64,000 nucleotides of DNA, from contig JBCDGZ010000019.1 in assembly GCA_038750655.1 (NCBI GenBank), positions 1 to 64,000 of the forward strand, read 5' to 3'. Positions within the stretch are counted from its first letter, which is position 1. Each line of letters begins with the position of its first letter. Of the stretch, positions 55,944 through 64,000 are shown in pieces. The translations under genes were made by a program, and so were the position numbers. The notes beneath the pieces are model-generated. The model did no database searches. It saw nothing but the letters and a program-made list of their open reading frames with translations, and was not told the DNA's origin. This stretch comes from JBCDGZ01 sp038750655 (GTDB lineage: Bacteria; Bacteroidota; Bacteroidia; Chitinophagales; Saprospiraceae).

Positions 55944-55971
55944 ATTCCACTGTTAATATAATCAATGGAAT
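55944..55971. promoter_or_regulatory. Palindrome upstream of persulfide dioxygenase gene
   Basis: ATTCCA (55944-55949) and TGGAAT (55966-55971), with inner TG/CA, form an inverted repeat 28 bp upstream of the start codon. Within the expected mRNA leader, so a repressor site or an RNA element is possible. Confidence 0.4.
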
Positions 55972-56023
55972 TGCATATTGTCAAATAGGGCCTTAAAATC
56001 GTATTATTCGTGCTTTTGGCGCT

Positions 56024-56031
56024 GCAAATAT
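56024..56031 (-). promoter_or_regulatory. Candidate -7 box of persulfide dioxygenase gene
   Basis: On the minus strand this reads TATATTTG (TAnnTTTG). A start just downstream would give a leader of about 100 nt that includes the palindrome. No -33 TTG was identified. Confidence 0.35.
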
Positions 56032-56133
56032 AACAGCTTTCTCCTTATTATTTAGTCTACACCAAATAGGGTATTAATAGGTAAAGGTCTAGGATTTTAC
56101 CTTTCGGAAGTTTCTTTTTAGACCTAAAGTTTG

Positions 56134-56141
56134 TATTTTTG
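56134..56141 (+). promoter_or_regulatory. Candidate -7 box for the type B T9SS protein gene
   Basis: TATTTTTG fits TAnnTTTG. It lies 219 bp before the ATG at 56360, so the leader would be long. Confidence 0.25.
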
Positions 56142-56359
56142 AAATGCTGGGAAAAACAGTGAACAAAGAATAATGAAACTTATCTTTCGGTCCCTTGACC
56201 CCTCGTCCGAATACACCCTTTTGCAAACGCACATTCACAGTACCGCCTCCACTGCATTTTCCTGAAAATATTGGCGTACAGCCTCCAAAACTGAGTATAA
56301 GGGTTCTCTAAGCAACTAATAAATTTTTCGTAAACAAACATCTAGCGACCGAGCTAACT

Positions 56360-59300
56360 ATGAACGTCTCTCGCTTTCACCTTAGCATCTTACCTCACCT
56401 TAGAGCAATCGTGCCTATTGCTGCACTGCTGTTGACGACGGTGGTTCTTACTGCACAACCAATAGCAGAATGGGATCGTGGCCTTGGAGGAAGCAATTGG
56501 GAAGAACTCAATAGCATCCAACAGACGGCCGACGAAGGGTATATCATGGCCGGTTACTCTTCTTCGAGTAGTAATGGAGACATCACTGATCCTACCGAAG
56601 GACTCGGCGATTTTTGGGTCGTCAAAATGGATCGAGATGGTAATGTAGAATGGGACGATCGCTATGGTGGAAATGGAGAAGAACGCCCCTACAGCGTCAA
56701 GCAAACCAATGACGGCGGATATATCATCGGCGGCTGGTCTTTCTCTGGAATCTCTGGCGATAAAACCCAGCTTTCGCGTGGCTCCTTCGATTACTGGATT
56801 GTGAAAACGGATGCCAATGGCCTCATCGAATGGGACCGCACTTACGGTGGCGCTGGTACCGATATTCTCTATGACCTTATCCAAACCAGCGACGGTGGCT
56901 ACCTCTTGGGAGGCAACTCAATGTCGGATATTAGTGGAGAAAAATCCCACAATAGCTATGGCTCTGACGATTTTTGGGTCATCAAAATCGATGCGACTGG
57001 AAATATCGAATGGGATCGCACCTACGGCGGTACGGACGAGGAGCGCCTTAACGTGATCCTGGAAGCCAATGATGGCAGCTTTGTCCTTGGTGGCGGCACT
57101 CGCTCTGATATTGCGCCCGGGACGGATATAACGACTCCTTTTCTGGGCGTAAAGGACTTTTGGTTATTGAAAGTTGATCAATTGACAGGCGACATCATCT
57201 GGGAGCGGCGCTACGGCGGTACCGACGAAGATGAAATCAGCTCGATATTCAAAACCGACGATGGCGGCTATTTCATCGGCGGTGGCTCGCGCTCTGATCG
57301 ACTGCTGAACCAGAAATCAGAAGATTGCAGAGGAATTGTAGACATGTGGGTGATTAAAACGGATGCCAATGGAATCGCCGAGTGGGATCGGACCTTCGGC
57401 GGTAGTGGACTCGATAATTGCTATGCCGTGAAGCAAAATAGTATTGGGAAATACATCATCGGTGGCTTCTCCGGCTCACCAGCCGACGGCGACAAAACCC
57501 AATCCAACCTCGGCGGCTGGGACTACTGGCTGATCTATCTGGACAACGACGGTATGGGCACTAAACTCTGGGACCAAACCATCGGCGGCAGCAGCAACGA
57601 TGTCATGGAAAACCTCTTCCAAACCTCCGATGGTGGCTACCTCATGGCCGGGCACTCCTCTTCTGATGTCGGCGGCGACAAAACCTCGCCCAACAAGGGC
57701 CTCAACGACTTCTGGATCGTCAAAACCCAATGCAACCTCAGCGTCGAATTCAGAGATACCATCGTCTGCCCCAATGAACCCGTCACCCTCAATGCCTACG
57801 ACGCCTCCTGCACCGATTGCCAATGGCGCTGGAACGATAATAATACCGACTCTATCCGAATGGTCAGCACCCCCGTCAGTACAACCTACCAAGTCACCCT
57901 GACCGACGGCGTAGGCTGCGCCCGCTTCGATGACATCAATATCACCGTCAATCCCTCTCCGGCTCTCGACCTGGGCAATGACTTCGACATCTGCCCGGAA
58001 ACCAGCACCCTCATCGGCCCCGCCGATCCTAGCCTAGACTACCAATGGTCGACCGGCGATACCACGGCCACCCTTAGCGTGGACTCCGCGGCCACCTACA
58101 GCCTCATCGTCAGCGACGCTATGGGCTGCACCAGCCAGGACGCCATCGACATCGGCTTTCACACCCCACCGACCGTCGACCTCGGCCCCGACACCCTGCT
58201 CTGCCCCAGTGCGTCCATCCGCCTCGATGCCGGCAATCCCGGAATGCGCTACCGCTGGTCCAACAACAGCAGCGGCCAAACCCTCGACGTTAACGCCGCA
58301 GGCATTTACTCGGTCACCCTCACCGATGGCAACAACTGCGAGGCCGCCGATACGGTCATCGTAGACAGCTACCAGCTGCCTTCGGTCAATAATATCTCCA
58401 CCAACTGCAATACCGACAATACCTTCTATACGCTCAGCTTCGAAGTCAGCGGGGGCGACCCTGGGACTTACCAGTTTGCTGGAGCGGGGATCAGCGGGAG
58501 TTTCGCCAATGGCATTTTCACCAGCGACCCCATTCCAGGCGGGCAGGCCTATTCGATGGGCATTAGCGATGGGCAGGGCTGTGCACCAGTACAGATTCAG
58601 GGCGACCCCGGCTGCGTCTGCAATTCTGAGGCTCCAAATATTGTGATCAACAATTTCAATATCTGTGGCCAGCAGCAGGTGACAGCGACCGAAATCAGCC
58701 CTTCTACCTTAGACGCAGATGATGTGCTGAACTATATTTTACATGATGGTAATAATGCAACCATCGGAACGATCCTGGCAACTAATACCGCGCCCGTCTT
58801 TTCTTTCCTTCCGGCCACCATGTCCTACGGGACGACCTACTGGATTACACCTCTGGTGGGGAACGATGATGGTTCGGGAATGGTGAATACAAACGATGGT
58901 TGCTTGTCGCAGGGCAATAGTGCTTCGGTGGTGTTCTACGATACGCCGGATGCCGAGATTGCGCCGCAGGGGTCGCTGAATCTGACCTGTGATTTTCCTT
59001 CCGTGGTGTTGGATGGCAGCAGTTCGCAGGTGAACAGTGGGGTAGGGCAGTTGGACTTTGCCTGGCTGACCGATACTGGAAATATAATGGGCGGCACCAA
59101 TGGCCTGGCGGCCGAAGCGAATGCGGCGGGAGCCTATTGGCTGGTGGTTACCAACTCGATGACGGGCTGTAGAGATACAGCGAGGGTTCAAGTGGAAGCG
59201 GGGGATGATTTGCCGGTGGCCTTGATTGCCGAGCCGGAGGAGTTGACTTGTCTGGATACTTTGATGGAATTGGATGCCGTAGGCTCATCGACGGGGACTG

Positions 59301-60472
59301 ATTATACTTATCTGTGGACGGGCGGCAATATTGACGGTTTTACGGGGCTTAACCCTACGGTGGACCAGCCGGGGATTTATCAGCTTTTGGTGACCAATAC
59401 TTCGAATGGCTGTACGACTACAGCATCGGTAGAAGTTAGGGCCGATTTGGTGCAGCCACAGGTGAGTATTGATGGCACTACTTTTTTGGATTGTTTGACG
59501 AGCAGTGTAGAGCTAGAGGGCGCTTATACGGCAGATGGCGAGGTGATGATCAGTTGGAATACGCCGGATGGCAATATTGTGGAAGGCGAATTGGGGCTGC
59601 GTCCGCTGGTTGATGCGCCGGGACAATACCAGCTTTTGGTGGTCAGTCAGGAGAATGGCTGCGAGGGGAGTGCAGCGGTTACGGTGAGCGATAATCCTGC
59701 GAGGCCGCAGGCCGCTGAGCTTTTGGTGCAGGATGCTCCTTGCTTTGGTGAAGCCAGTGGGCATATCCTTGTAGACTCCGTTATCAATGGCCAAGAACCC
59801 TTCCTGTTTTCTCTAAATAATCAGGCTTTTTCTAGCCAAAATGAATTTGTTGGATTGGATGCTGGGGAGTACCAACTGGCCATTCAAGACGTCAATGGCT
59901 GTGAATGGGATACTTTAATTGCATTGGAAGACCCGGCTCCTTTTGTAGTCAGTATCGGAGCTTTAGATACCATCAAACTGGGCGAGCGCTACCGCTTCCG
60001 TCCCCAGTCTAACCAACCGCTGGATACCTTCTTTTGGACCTCTAGTGAGTTGCTTGCCTGCCCGAGTTGCCTCAATCTGGATGTCCGTCCCAGCAACACT
60101 GCAACGTACACCTTCGAGGCCATCAATGAAGCGGGCTGTACGGCAAGTGATGTGGCTACTATTTTGGTAGAAAAACAAAGACGGGTGTACATTCCAACGG
60201 CTTTCACCCCCAATGGAGACGGCCGTAATGATCGCCTGGCCGTATTCGGCGGAGAGGAGGTGATGAGCATCAACTATTTCCGCATCTTTAATCGCTGGGG
60301 GGAGCTGGTCTATGAATTAGAAGATGGCCGCCCCAATGATGAATTGGCCGGTTGGGATGGTAAATTTAAAGGTAAACTGATGGACAGCGGGGTGTACATC
60401 TACGTCGGAGAAATTGTCTTTTCCGATGGCCTGACCAGGATTTATCAAGGTGATTTTACCCTTCTTCGTTAA
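56360..60472 (+). CDS. T9SS type B (gliding-motility C-terminal domain) propeller protein
   Basis: 1370 residues. Signal peptide IVPIAALLLTTVVLTAQ. Seven repeats of about 60 residues (about 35-455) of the form QTSDGGYLLGG-S-SDISGDKT...G..DFWVVK.D..G.IEWDRTYGG, fitting one seven-bladed propeller. Then several Ig/PKD-like modules (TTYQVTLTDGVGC; YQWSTGDTTATL; YRWSNNSSGQTL; FAWLTDTGNIMGGTNGL; YLWTGGNIDGFTGLNP), a SprB-type repeat (PCFGEASGHILVDSVINGQEPFLFSLN) and the C-terminal CHU_C/type B sorting domain (IPTAFTPNGDGRNDRL...FRIFNRWGELVYE...GWDGKFKG...SGVYIYVGEI). Exported by T9SS to the cell surface or medium. Ligand unknown. It converges on the esterase gene with three bases between stops. Confidence 0.93.
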   Translation: MNVSRFHLSILPHLRAIVPIAALLLTTVVLTAQPIAEWDRGLGGSNWEELNSIQQTADEGYIMAGYSSSSSNGDITDPTEGLGDFWVVKMDRDGNVEWDDRYGGNGEERPYSVKQTNDGGYIIGGWSFSGISGDKTQLSRGSFDYWIVKTDANGLIEWDRTYGGAGTDILYDLIQTSDGGYLLGGNSMSDISGEKSHNSYGSDDFWVIKIDATGNIEWDRTYGGTDEERLNVILEANDGSFVLGGGTRSDIAPGTDITTPFLGVKDFWLLKVDQLTGDIIWERRYGGTDEDEISSIFKTDDGGYFIGGGSRSDRLLNQKSEDCRGIVDMWVIKTDANGIAEWDRTFGGSGLDNCYAVKQNSIGKYIIGGFSGSPADGDKTQSNLGGWDYWLIYLDNDGMGTKLWDQTIGGSSNDVMENLFQTSDGGYLMAGHSSSDVGGDKTSPNKGLNDFWIVKTQCNLSVEFRDTIVCPNEPVTLNAYDASCTDCQWRWNDNNTDSIRMVSTPVSTTYQVTLTDGVGCARFDDINITVNPSPALDLGNDFDICPETSTLIGPADPSLDYQWSTGDTTATLSVDSAATYSLIVSDAMGCTSQDAIDIGFHTPPTVDLGPDTLLCPSASIRLDAGNPGMRYRWSNNSSGQTLDVNAAGIYSVTLTDGNNCEAADTVIVDSYQLPSVNNISTNCNTDNTFYTLSFEVSGGDPGTYQFAGAGISGSFANGIFTSDPIPGGQAYSMGISDGQGCAPVQIQGDPGCVCNSEAPNIVINNFNICGQQQVTATEISPSTLDADDVLNYILHDGNNATIGTILATNTAPVFSFLPATMSYGTTYWITPLVGNDDGSGMVNTNDGCLSQGNSASVVFYDTPDAEIAPQGSLNLTCDFPSVVLDGSSSQVNSGVGQLDFAWLTDTGNIMGGTNGLAAEANAAGAYWLVVTNSMTGCRDTARVQVEAGDDLPVALIAEPEELTCLDTLMELDAVGSSTGTDYTYLWTGGNIDGFTGLNPTVDQPGIYQLLVTNTSNGCTTTASVEVRADLVQPQVSIDGTTFLDCLTSSVELEGAYTADGEVMISWNTPDGNIVEGELGLRPLVDAPGQYQLLVVSQENGCEGSAAVTVSDNPARPQAAELLVQDAPCFGEASGHILVDSVINGQEPFLFSLNNQAFSSQNEFVGLDAGEYQLAIQDVNGCEWDTLIALEDPAPFVVSIGALDTIKLGERYRFRPQSNQPLDTFFWTSSELLACPSCLNLDVRPSNTATYTFEAINEAGCTASDVATILVEKQRRVYIPTAFTPNGDGRNDRLAVFGGEEVMSINYFRIFNRWGELVYELEDGRPNDELAGWDGKFKGKLMDSGVYIYVGEIVFSDGLTRIYQGDFTLLR

Positions 60473-60475
60473 CTA

Positions 60476-61885
60476 CTATTGTTTGATTAACTTCTGCGTA
60501 GCTACGCGCTTCCCTTCTTTTATCCAATACAAAACATAGGCTCCTGGGGGAAAAGACTGGAGGTTGAGCGTTTGTGCATTTTGCAGGGCTTGTCTCAACA
60601 TTAATTGTCCTGCTGAATTGTACAGCTCCACTTCCATTTGTCTGGCGTCTTCTGGGGTCTCCAATTGAAGCAGCTCGGCTACTGGATTGGGATAGATTTT
60701 ATACTGAATAGGAAGATGGGGAGCAGTGGTGCTGGTGCTCAGATCCGCAAAAAGCCACTCGTAGGCCGCCGGAAATTCTCGGGCCCAGAACCACTCGCTA
60801 TGTTGACCATCACTCTTTACGACCTGCTGTAACTCCTCCATATCGAAACCCGCCACCAACAACGTATCGTACATCCGATTGATGGCAGTGACCACACTTC
60901 CGCCGCCTTCCTGTCCGCCCGCCAGCATATAGTAGCGAAAATCTTCCTGATGTCCTGCGGTACTGACTTGCTCATAGGCTTCATCAAAGTATTGAAAGGA
61001 AGGGGAAAAAATACCAGCTTTGCCAAACACCTCCTGGTATTCAATGGCCGCATAGTGCGAAATCAGGCCACCCAGCGAGCTGCCCATGATTCCAGTATAC
61101 TCCCGCTCGGGCTTCGTGCGGTAATTGCTGTCGATATGTGGCTTGAGGGTATTGACGATAAAATCGACGTACTCATCGCCCTCGCCGCCAAATTGCTGGC
61201 CCTGAAGGCTGGCCTCCCAGGGGGAATACTCATCGCCCCGACGGGCTCCACCATTCTCAATCCCCACCACAATAATCCCATAATCCCCATTGGCATGCAG
61301 CGCATTCAGCGACTCATCAACTTTCCACTCCCCAGAAAAGGCCGTCTGATCATCGAAGAGGTTTTGGCCGTCGTGCATATAGAGGACAGGGTAGCGTTTG
61401 CCGCTGGTAGCGTAATCGGGAGGGAGGTAAAGCCAAATGCGGCGGTCGCGATCGAGCTGTGGCATGTAAAAATCATCATCCAGAATGCTCACATTAGCGG
61501 CAGCCGTACTGACACCAGCAGGTATATCCTCCCAGCTCAGAATGGTCAGTTCCAGCGTGGTGGGGCTGCCGTCGTAGTTCGTGGTGCGGTCGGGCAGAAA
61601 GCCGCCGTCGGCATTGCCTTCGACAAAGTCCCAGCTTCCCCGGGCAAATTTAAAGGCGATGGTGCCAGGGCTGGGGGAAAAGCTGATCTCGTAAGTACCA
61701 TCACCATTGTTGGTGAGGATATAGTTATCGTCTGCGGGATTCCAATTGTTAAAGCTACCCACGATATGGATATTGTCTTCGGCAGGGGTGTTGGCCGGTA
61801 CGGCGATCACCTTGATTTGTAGCTGAGCAGTGCTGCTGAAGGCCAGCAGGAGAAGGCCAAGAAAAAGCCAGAGGGATTTGAGCAT
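60476..61885 (-). CDS. T9SS-exported esterase with starch-binding-like N-terminal domain
   Basis: 469 residues. Signal peptide LWLFLGLLLLAFSSTAQ. Residues 22-115 form a CBM20/CBM48-like domain (HIVGSFNNWNP...NGDGTYEISFS...FKFARGSWDFVEGN). Residues 140-385 are an alpha/beta hydrolase of the esterase D family (RRIWLYLPPDYATSGKRYPVLYMHDGQNLFD), with nucleophile Ser270 in MGSSLGGL and the likely catalytic His in DGQHSEWFWAREF. The C-terminal about 70 residues (YKIYPNPVAELLQLE...VELYNSAGQLMLRQ...PPGAYVLYWIKEGKRVATQKLIKQ) are a T9SS type A sorting domain. An extracellular carbohydrate esterase is plausible; it could also act on siderophores or other esters as relatives do. Confidence 0.9.
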   Translation of the reverse strand: MLKSLWLFLGLLLLAFSSTAQLQIKVIAVPANTPAEDNIHIVGSFNNWNPADDNYILTNNGDGTYEISFSPSPGTIAFKFARGSWDFVEGNADGGFLPDRTTNYDGSPTTLELTILSWEDIPAGVSTAAANVSILDDDFYMPQLDRDRRIWLYLPPDYATSGKRYPVLYMHDGQNLFDDQTAFSGEWKVDESLNALHANGDYGIIVVGIENGGARRGDEYSPWEASLQGQQFGGEGDEYVDFIVNTLKPHIDSNYRTKPEREYTGIMGSSLGGLISHYAAIEYQEVFGKAGIFSPSFQYFDEAYEQVSTAGHQEDFRYYMLAGGQEGGGSVVTAINRMYDTLLVAGFDMEELQQVVKSDGQHSEWFWAREFPAAYEWLFADLSTSTTAPHLPIQYKIYPNPVAELLQLETPEDARQMEVELYNSAGQLMLRQALQNAQTLNLQSFPPGAYVLYWIKEGKRVATQKLIKQ

Positions 61886-61945
61886 AAGGCGTTTGATTTA
61901 ATCGTTCAACAAATCTAACACGAAGGTACTAATGAACGACTATAT

Positions 61946-62383
61946 TTAGGCCTCTTCTTCCTTTTTTTGTTGAGAAACGTAATTGGTCCAATTTTGATTT
62001 TCCTGTTCTGTGTAGGATTCAATACGAGTGACCAGGGCTTGCAGGCTGTGGTTATTTTCGTAAGGGCCAGAACGTGTAAGGTAGAACAGTTTTTCCCGCT
62101 TGAGGAATTCGGCGGCATTGCGGTACTCTAGCCAATTTTCTTGAAATTTATAAAGATAGAGCAGCCCTTCGATGAAGGCGATAAGGATGCCCAAAATACC
62201 GATGGTAATGGTCAGGCCCATAGGTTTGGTGTTGAGCAGGCCACTGAGAAAGGGAATAAGGACCGAAGCCAGTATTTCAATGAGCTTCAGTCGCTTGTAC
62301 CAGCTTTGATTCCAAGTACTTTTTTGCTCATACCATTTGAGTTGTCCATCGATGCGCTGGCTGATGTAATCCTTTTCGTTCAT
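61946..62383 (-). CDS. DUF4231 (SLATT-like) two-transmembrane protein
   Basis: 145 residues. N-terminal soluble helix (DYISQRIDGQLKWYEQKSTWNQSWYKRLKLIE), two adjoining transmembrane helices (ILASVLIPFLSGLL; LTITIGILGILIAFIEGLLYLY) and a C-terminal helical tail (WLEYRNAAEFLKREKLFYLTRSGPY...RIESYTEQENQNWTNYV). This is the DUF4231 pattern, related to the SLATT superfamily of two-TM domains, some of which are membrane effectors in nucleotide-signalled defence systems. Here no nucleotide cyclase, SLOG or other defence gene is adjacent, so it may simply be a housekeeping stand-alone copy. Confidence 0.82.
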   Translation of the reverse strand: MNEKDYISQRIDGQLKWYEQKSTWNQSWYKRLKLIEILASVLIPFLSGLLNTKPMGLTITIGILGILIAFIEGLLYLYKFQENWLEYRNAAEFLKREKLFYLTRSGPYENNHSLQALVTRIESYTEQENQNWTNYVSQQKKEEEA

Positions 62384-62536
62384 GTGTAGCCGGAGATTGG
62401 TTATTGGGTATATAAGTTCAATGGCTGTGCCACTTTAGGGGTGAACCCAACCTGATTGATGAGGAAATATAGACACAAAAGGCAGGAATCGGAAAATATT
62501 TTTATAATTTAACCTCCAAACAAAAGTAGAGAAAAC

Positions 62537-63022
62537 GTGCTGACACAGATCGAAATTCAAGAATTGATCCTCCCACTTTTGAAAGAGAAGGGACAACTAT
62601 ACCGGAAGTTTAAAAAGGTCTTCGCCCGGCGTGCCGTCGACGGCGAACGAATTGATACCATTACCGATGATGGCCTCGAAACTACCAATACCGCCGAATC
62701 CGGGGATTACATTGTCACCAACCAGACCGGAGCCGAAGAATCCTACATTCTCACTCCCAAAAAATTCGAAGCACGCTATGAATGGCTGCAATCCGATGCC
62801 TCCGGCCGCCATTTGTACCAACCAAAAGGACAAGTCATGGTCCTGGAAATGACGACCGAACAATTGCACACCCTCCAGCTAGACAATCCTTTTTATTTCA
62901 TTGCCCCCTGGGGTAGTGAGATGATTGTCAAGACCGATGATTTTTTGGTCAGCCCGCCGGATTATAGCGAAGTCTATCGAATTGCTCGCAAAGAATTTTT
63001 TGAGACCTACCAAAAGGCATGA
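62537..63022 (+). CDS. PGDYG-like domain protein
   Basis: 161 residues beginning with GTG at 62537 (LTQIEIQELILPLLKEKG); no ATG candidate near. No signal peptide. The central segment ESGDYIVTNQTGAEESYILTPKKFEARYEWLQSD resembles the small PGDYG family (GDYIV-x-N, then a strand, then KF-x-x-RYE), known from hypothetical cytosolic proteins. The C-terminus (QLDNPFYFIAPWGSEMIVKTDDFLVSP...EVYRIARKEFFETY) repeats the same logic (G-x-x-M-x-V-K-x-D-D-F...Y-R-I), so two related half-domains are possible. Function unknown. Confidence 0.65.
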   Translation: MLTQIEIQELILPLLKEKGQLYRKFKKVFARRAVDGERIDTITDDGLETTNTAESGDYIVTNQTGAEESYILTPKKFEARYEWLQSDASGRHLYQPKGQVMVLEMTTEQLHTLQLDNPFYFIAPWGSEMIVKTDDFLVSPPDYSEVYRIARKEFFETYQKA

Positions 63023-63089
63023 GCTCATATTAGAGGTATTTCATAAGCCTATTCTGGCACTTCATCACCCAGTCTAATACATTCCATTG

Positions 63090-63111
63090 TGTGTGCTGTT
63101 GCAGTCACACA
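63090..63111. other. Hairpin between genes
   Basis: TGTGTGCTG and CAG-T-CACACA pair into a 9-bp stem with one bulged T and a 3-nt loop. No T-run follows, so termination is uncertain. It lies 68 bp after the PGDYG-like gene. Confidence 0.35.
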
Positions 63112-63272
63112 AACGGTATAATTATTGTCATTTATACCTATTGATATAAAATATGAATATATAAACATGTGTAATTCTTTGTTTTTTGCTGATGTTGATG
63201 GAAGTACACTGATGGGTGTTTAGGAAAATAGTTTGTCAATATTTCCATCGAATTACTTAGGGAAAAATTACA

Positions 63273-64000
63273 ATGAATGATAAAGTCATAGAGATTATTC
63301 ATAGGCTAATGATCAAACAATCACCGATGCTCGCTCACCACTTTTTCAGTGGTGCAGGCACCTTATTTACCTTTTATGTGCTGTATACTGCCCTTTACAG
63401 CAGCTTGAGTTATGAGGAGGCCACAAATCCCGCCGTTAACGCTTACACGCCACAAATGGTCGCCGACCAAACGTACAGTAGCAGCGACACGCCAATTGCC
63501 ATTGCCCCGAGCGGCACCTCAAGCATCAGTTCCACCATTACTGTTCCGGTCTCCGGCGCCGGTGTGATTACCGATTTGAATCTGGTCGGCTTGAATTTGA
63601 CCCATACTTATATAGATGATTTAACTTTAACGTTACGGAGTCCTGCTGGAACAGAGGTGACTTTGCTCAGTGGCCACTGTAGCTATCACGATGATCTTTT
63701 GCTTGACTTTGATGATGCGGGGACTTCTTTTTTCAATCTGCCCTGTCCGGCTACTGATGGAATGGCCTATCAGGCGGCGGGCTTTCTGTCGTCCTTTGAT
63801 GGGGAAGACCCGCAGGGGAATTGGGTGTTAACGGTTGAAGACGGTGCCGACCTCGACGGAGGAACTTTAAATGCTTGGTCGCTACGCATTATTACGGATA
63901 CGCATATTGATGGTCCTTGCGTACTGCCCGGTTGTACTGTTACGCACAATACGGTAGGGTCTTGTATCAATTACACCCTTTCTGTAGGAGATACCTTGTG
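63273..64000 (+). CDS. Secreted protein with proprotein-convertase P domain (5' part, runs off window)
   Basis: Open from ATG 63273 to the window end (242 codons, no stop). The N-terminus has about 27 polar residues before a hydrophobic stretch (FFSGAGTLFTFYVLYTALYSSLS), an unusually long signal region, so a later start is possible. Residues about 82-210 are a P/Homo B domain: SSTITVPVSGAGVITDLNLVGLNLTHTYIDDLTLTLRSPAGTEVTLL...FDGEDPQGNWVLTVEDGADLDGGTLNAWSLRI. P domains stabilise subtilases and occur as repeats in secreted Bacteroidota proteins. A new Cys-containing segment (CVLPGCTVTHNTVGSCINYTLS) begins after it. A T9SS tail is likely beyond the window but unseen. Confidence 0.8.
   Translation, partial: MNDKVIEIIHRLMIKQSPMLAHHFFSGAGTLFTFYVLYTALYSSLSYEEATNPAVNAYTPQMVADQTYSSSDTPIAIAPSGTSSISSTITVPVSGAGVITDLNLVGLNLTHTYIDDLTLTLRSPAGTEVTLLSGHCSYHDDLLLDFDDAGTSFFNLPCPATDGMAYQAAGFLSSFDGEDPQGNWVLTVEDGADLDGGTLNAWSLRIITDTHIDGPCVLPGCTVTHNTVGSCINYTLSVGDTL

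Larger units (their letters stand above)
55917..56359. other. Intergenic region between divergent genes
   Basis: 443 bp. It contains the ATTCCA/TGGAAT palindrome, candidate -7 boxes for both directions (TATATTTG on the minus strand at 56024-56031; TATTTTTG on the plus strand at 56134-56141), and a 30-codon frame at 56173 with no features. I see no RNA gene. Confidence 0.45.

Noticed and set aside
56173..56265. A 30-codon frame starting MKLIFRSLDPSSE
   Set aside because: Too short, with no signal, leader motif or conserved feature. Left as part of the intergenic region.
60950..61822. A 290-codon open frame on the plus strand
   Set aside because: It is antisense to the esterase gene, whose sense product has a signal peptide, catalytic motif and sorting domain. 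The antisense product has none.

Overview
The window looks like chromosomal DNA of a free-living, probably marine, Bacteroidota bacterium of the Saprospiria/Lewinella type. The grounds are type IX secretion (T9SS) sorting domains of both type A and type B, lipoproteins with Bacteroidota-style lipoboxes, a one-protein hybrid two-component regulator, TAnnTTTG-like -7 boxes, a Bacteroidota-type tmRNA tag, and very large secreted beta-rich proteins. The lineage is inferred from gene content only. I see no rRNA, tRNA, CRISPR array, insertion sequence or prophage.

Layout. 1-4000: a lipoprotein, a serine hydrolase of the beta-lactamase fold, a saccharopine/alanine dehydrogenase-like oxidoreductase and a small secreted protein. 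4066-4454: ssrA (tmRNA). 4619-8080: a TPR-histidine kinase-receiver-AraC hybrid regulator, followed by a control-looking region (18-bp direct repeat, leader hairpin) and a 46-residue double-glycine leader peptide gene (8396-8536). 8563-12955: an uncharacterised helical protein and a secreted protein with three Cys-rich modules. 13221-34899: a compact, same-strand block of five genes (21.7 kb): outer-membrane barrel, 4234-residue giant surface protein, fibronectin-III protein, T9SS cargo with Ig/PKD repeats, and OmpA with thrombospondin-3 repeats. I think this is an uncharacterised cell-surface complex and the most interesting object here.

34914-45382: an FMN reductase, an NTF2-like protein, a 14-repeat FG-GAP T9SS protein, a clostripain-like peptidase whose C-terminus seems to be reached only by a -1 frameshift at TTTAAAG, a Cys-rich lipoprotein, a metallophosphoesterase, and a translationally coupled sugar porter/GH43 pair (xyloside use). 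45517-47681: feoA-feoB (ferrous iron uptake).

47678-55916, mostly minus strand: a sulfide-oxidation neighbourhood with a type II sulfide:quinone oxidoreductase, a DUF1641 protein, a Prx6-like peroxiredoxin, an OprP-like porin, a SulP anion transporter and a persulfide dioxygenase-rhodanese fusion. Together they can plausibly take sulfide to persulfide and on to sulfite/thiosulfate, with anion movement across both membranes. 56360-64000: a type B T9SS propeller protein, a T9SS esterase, a two-TM DUF4231/SLATT-like protein, a PGDYG-like protein, and the 5' part of a P-domain protein that runs off the window.
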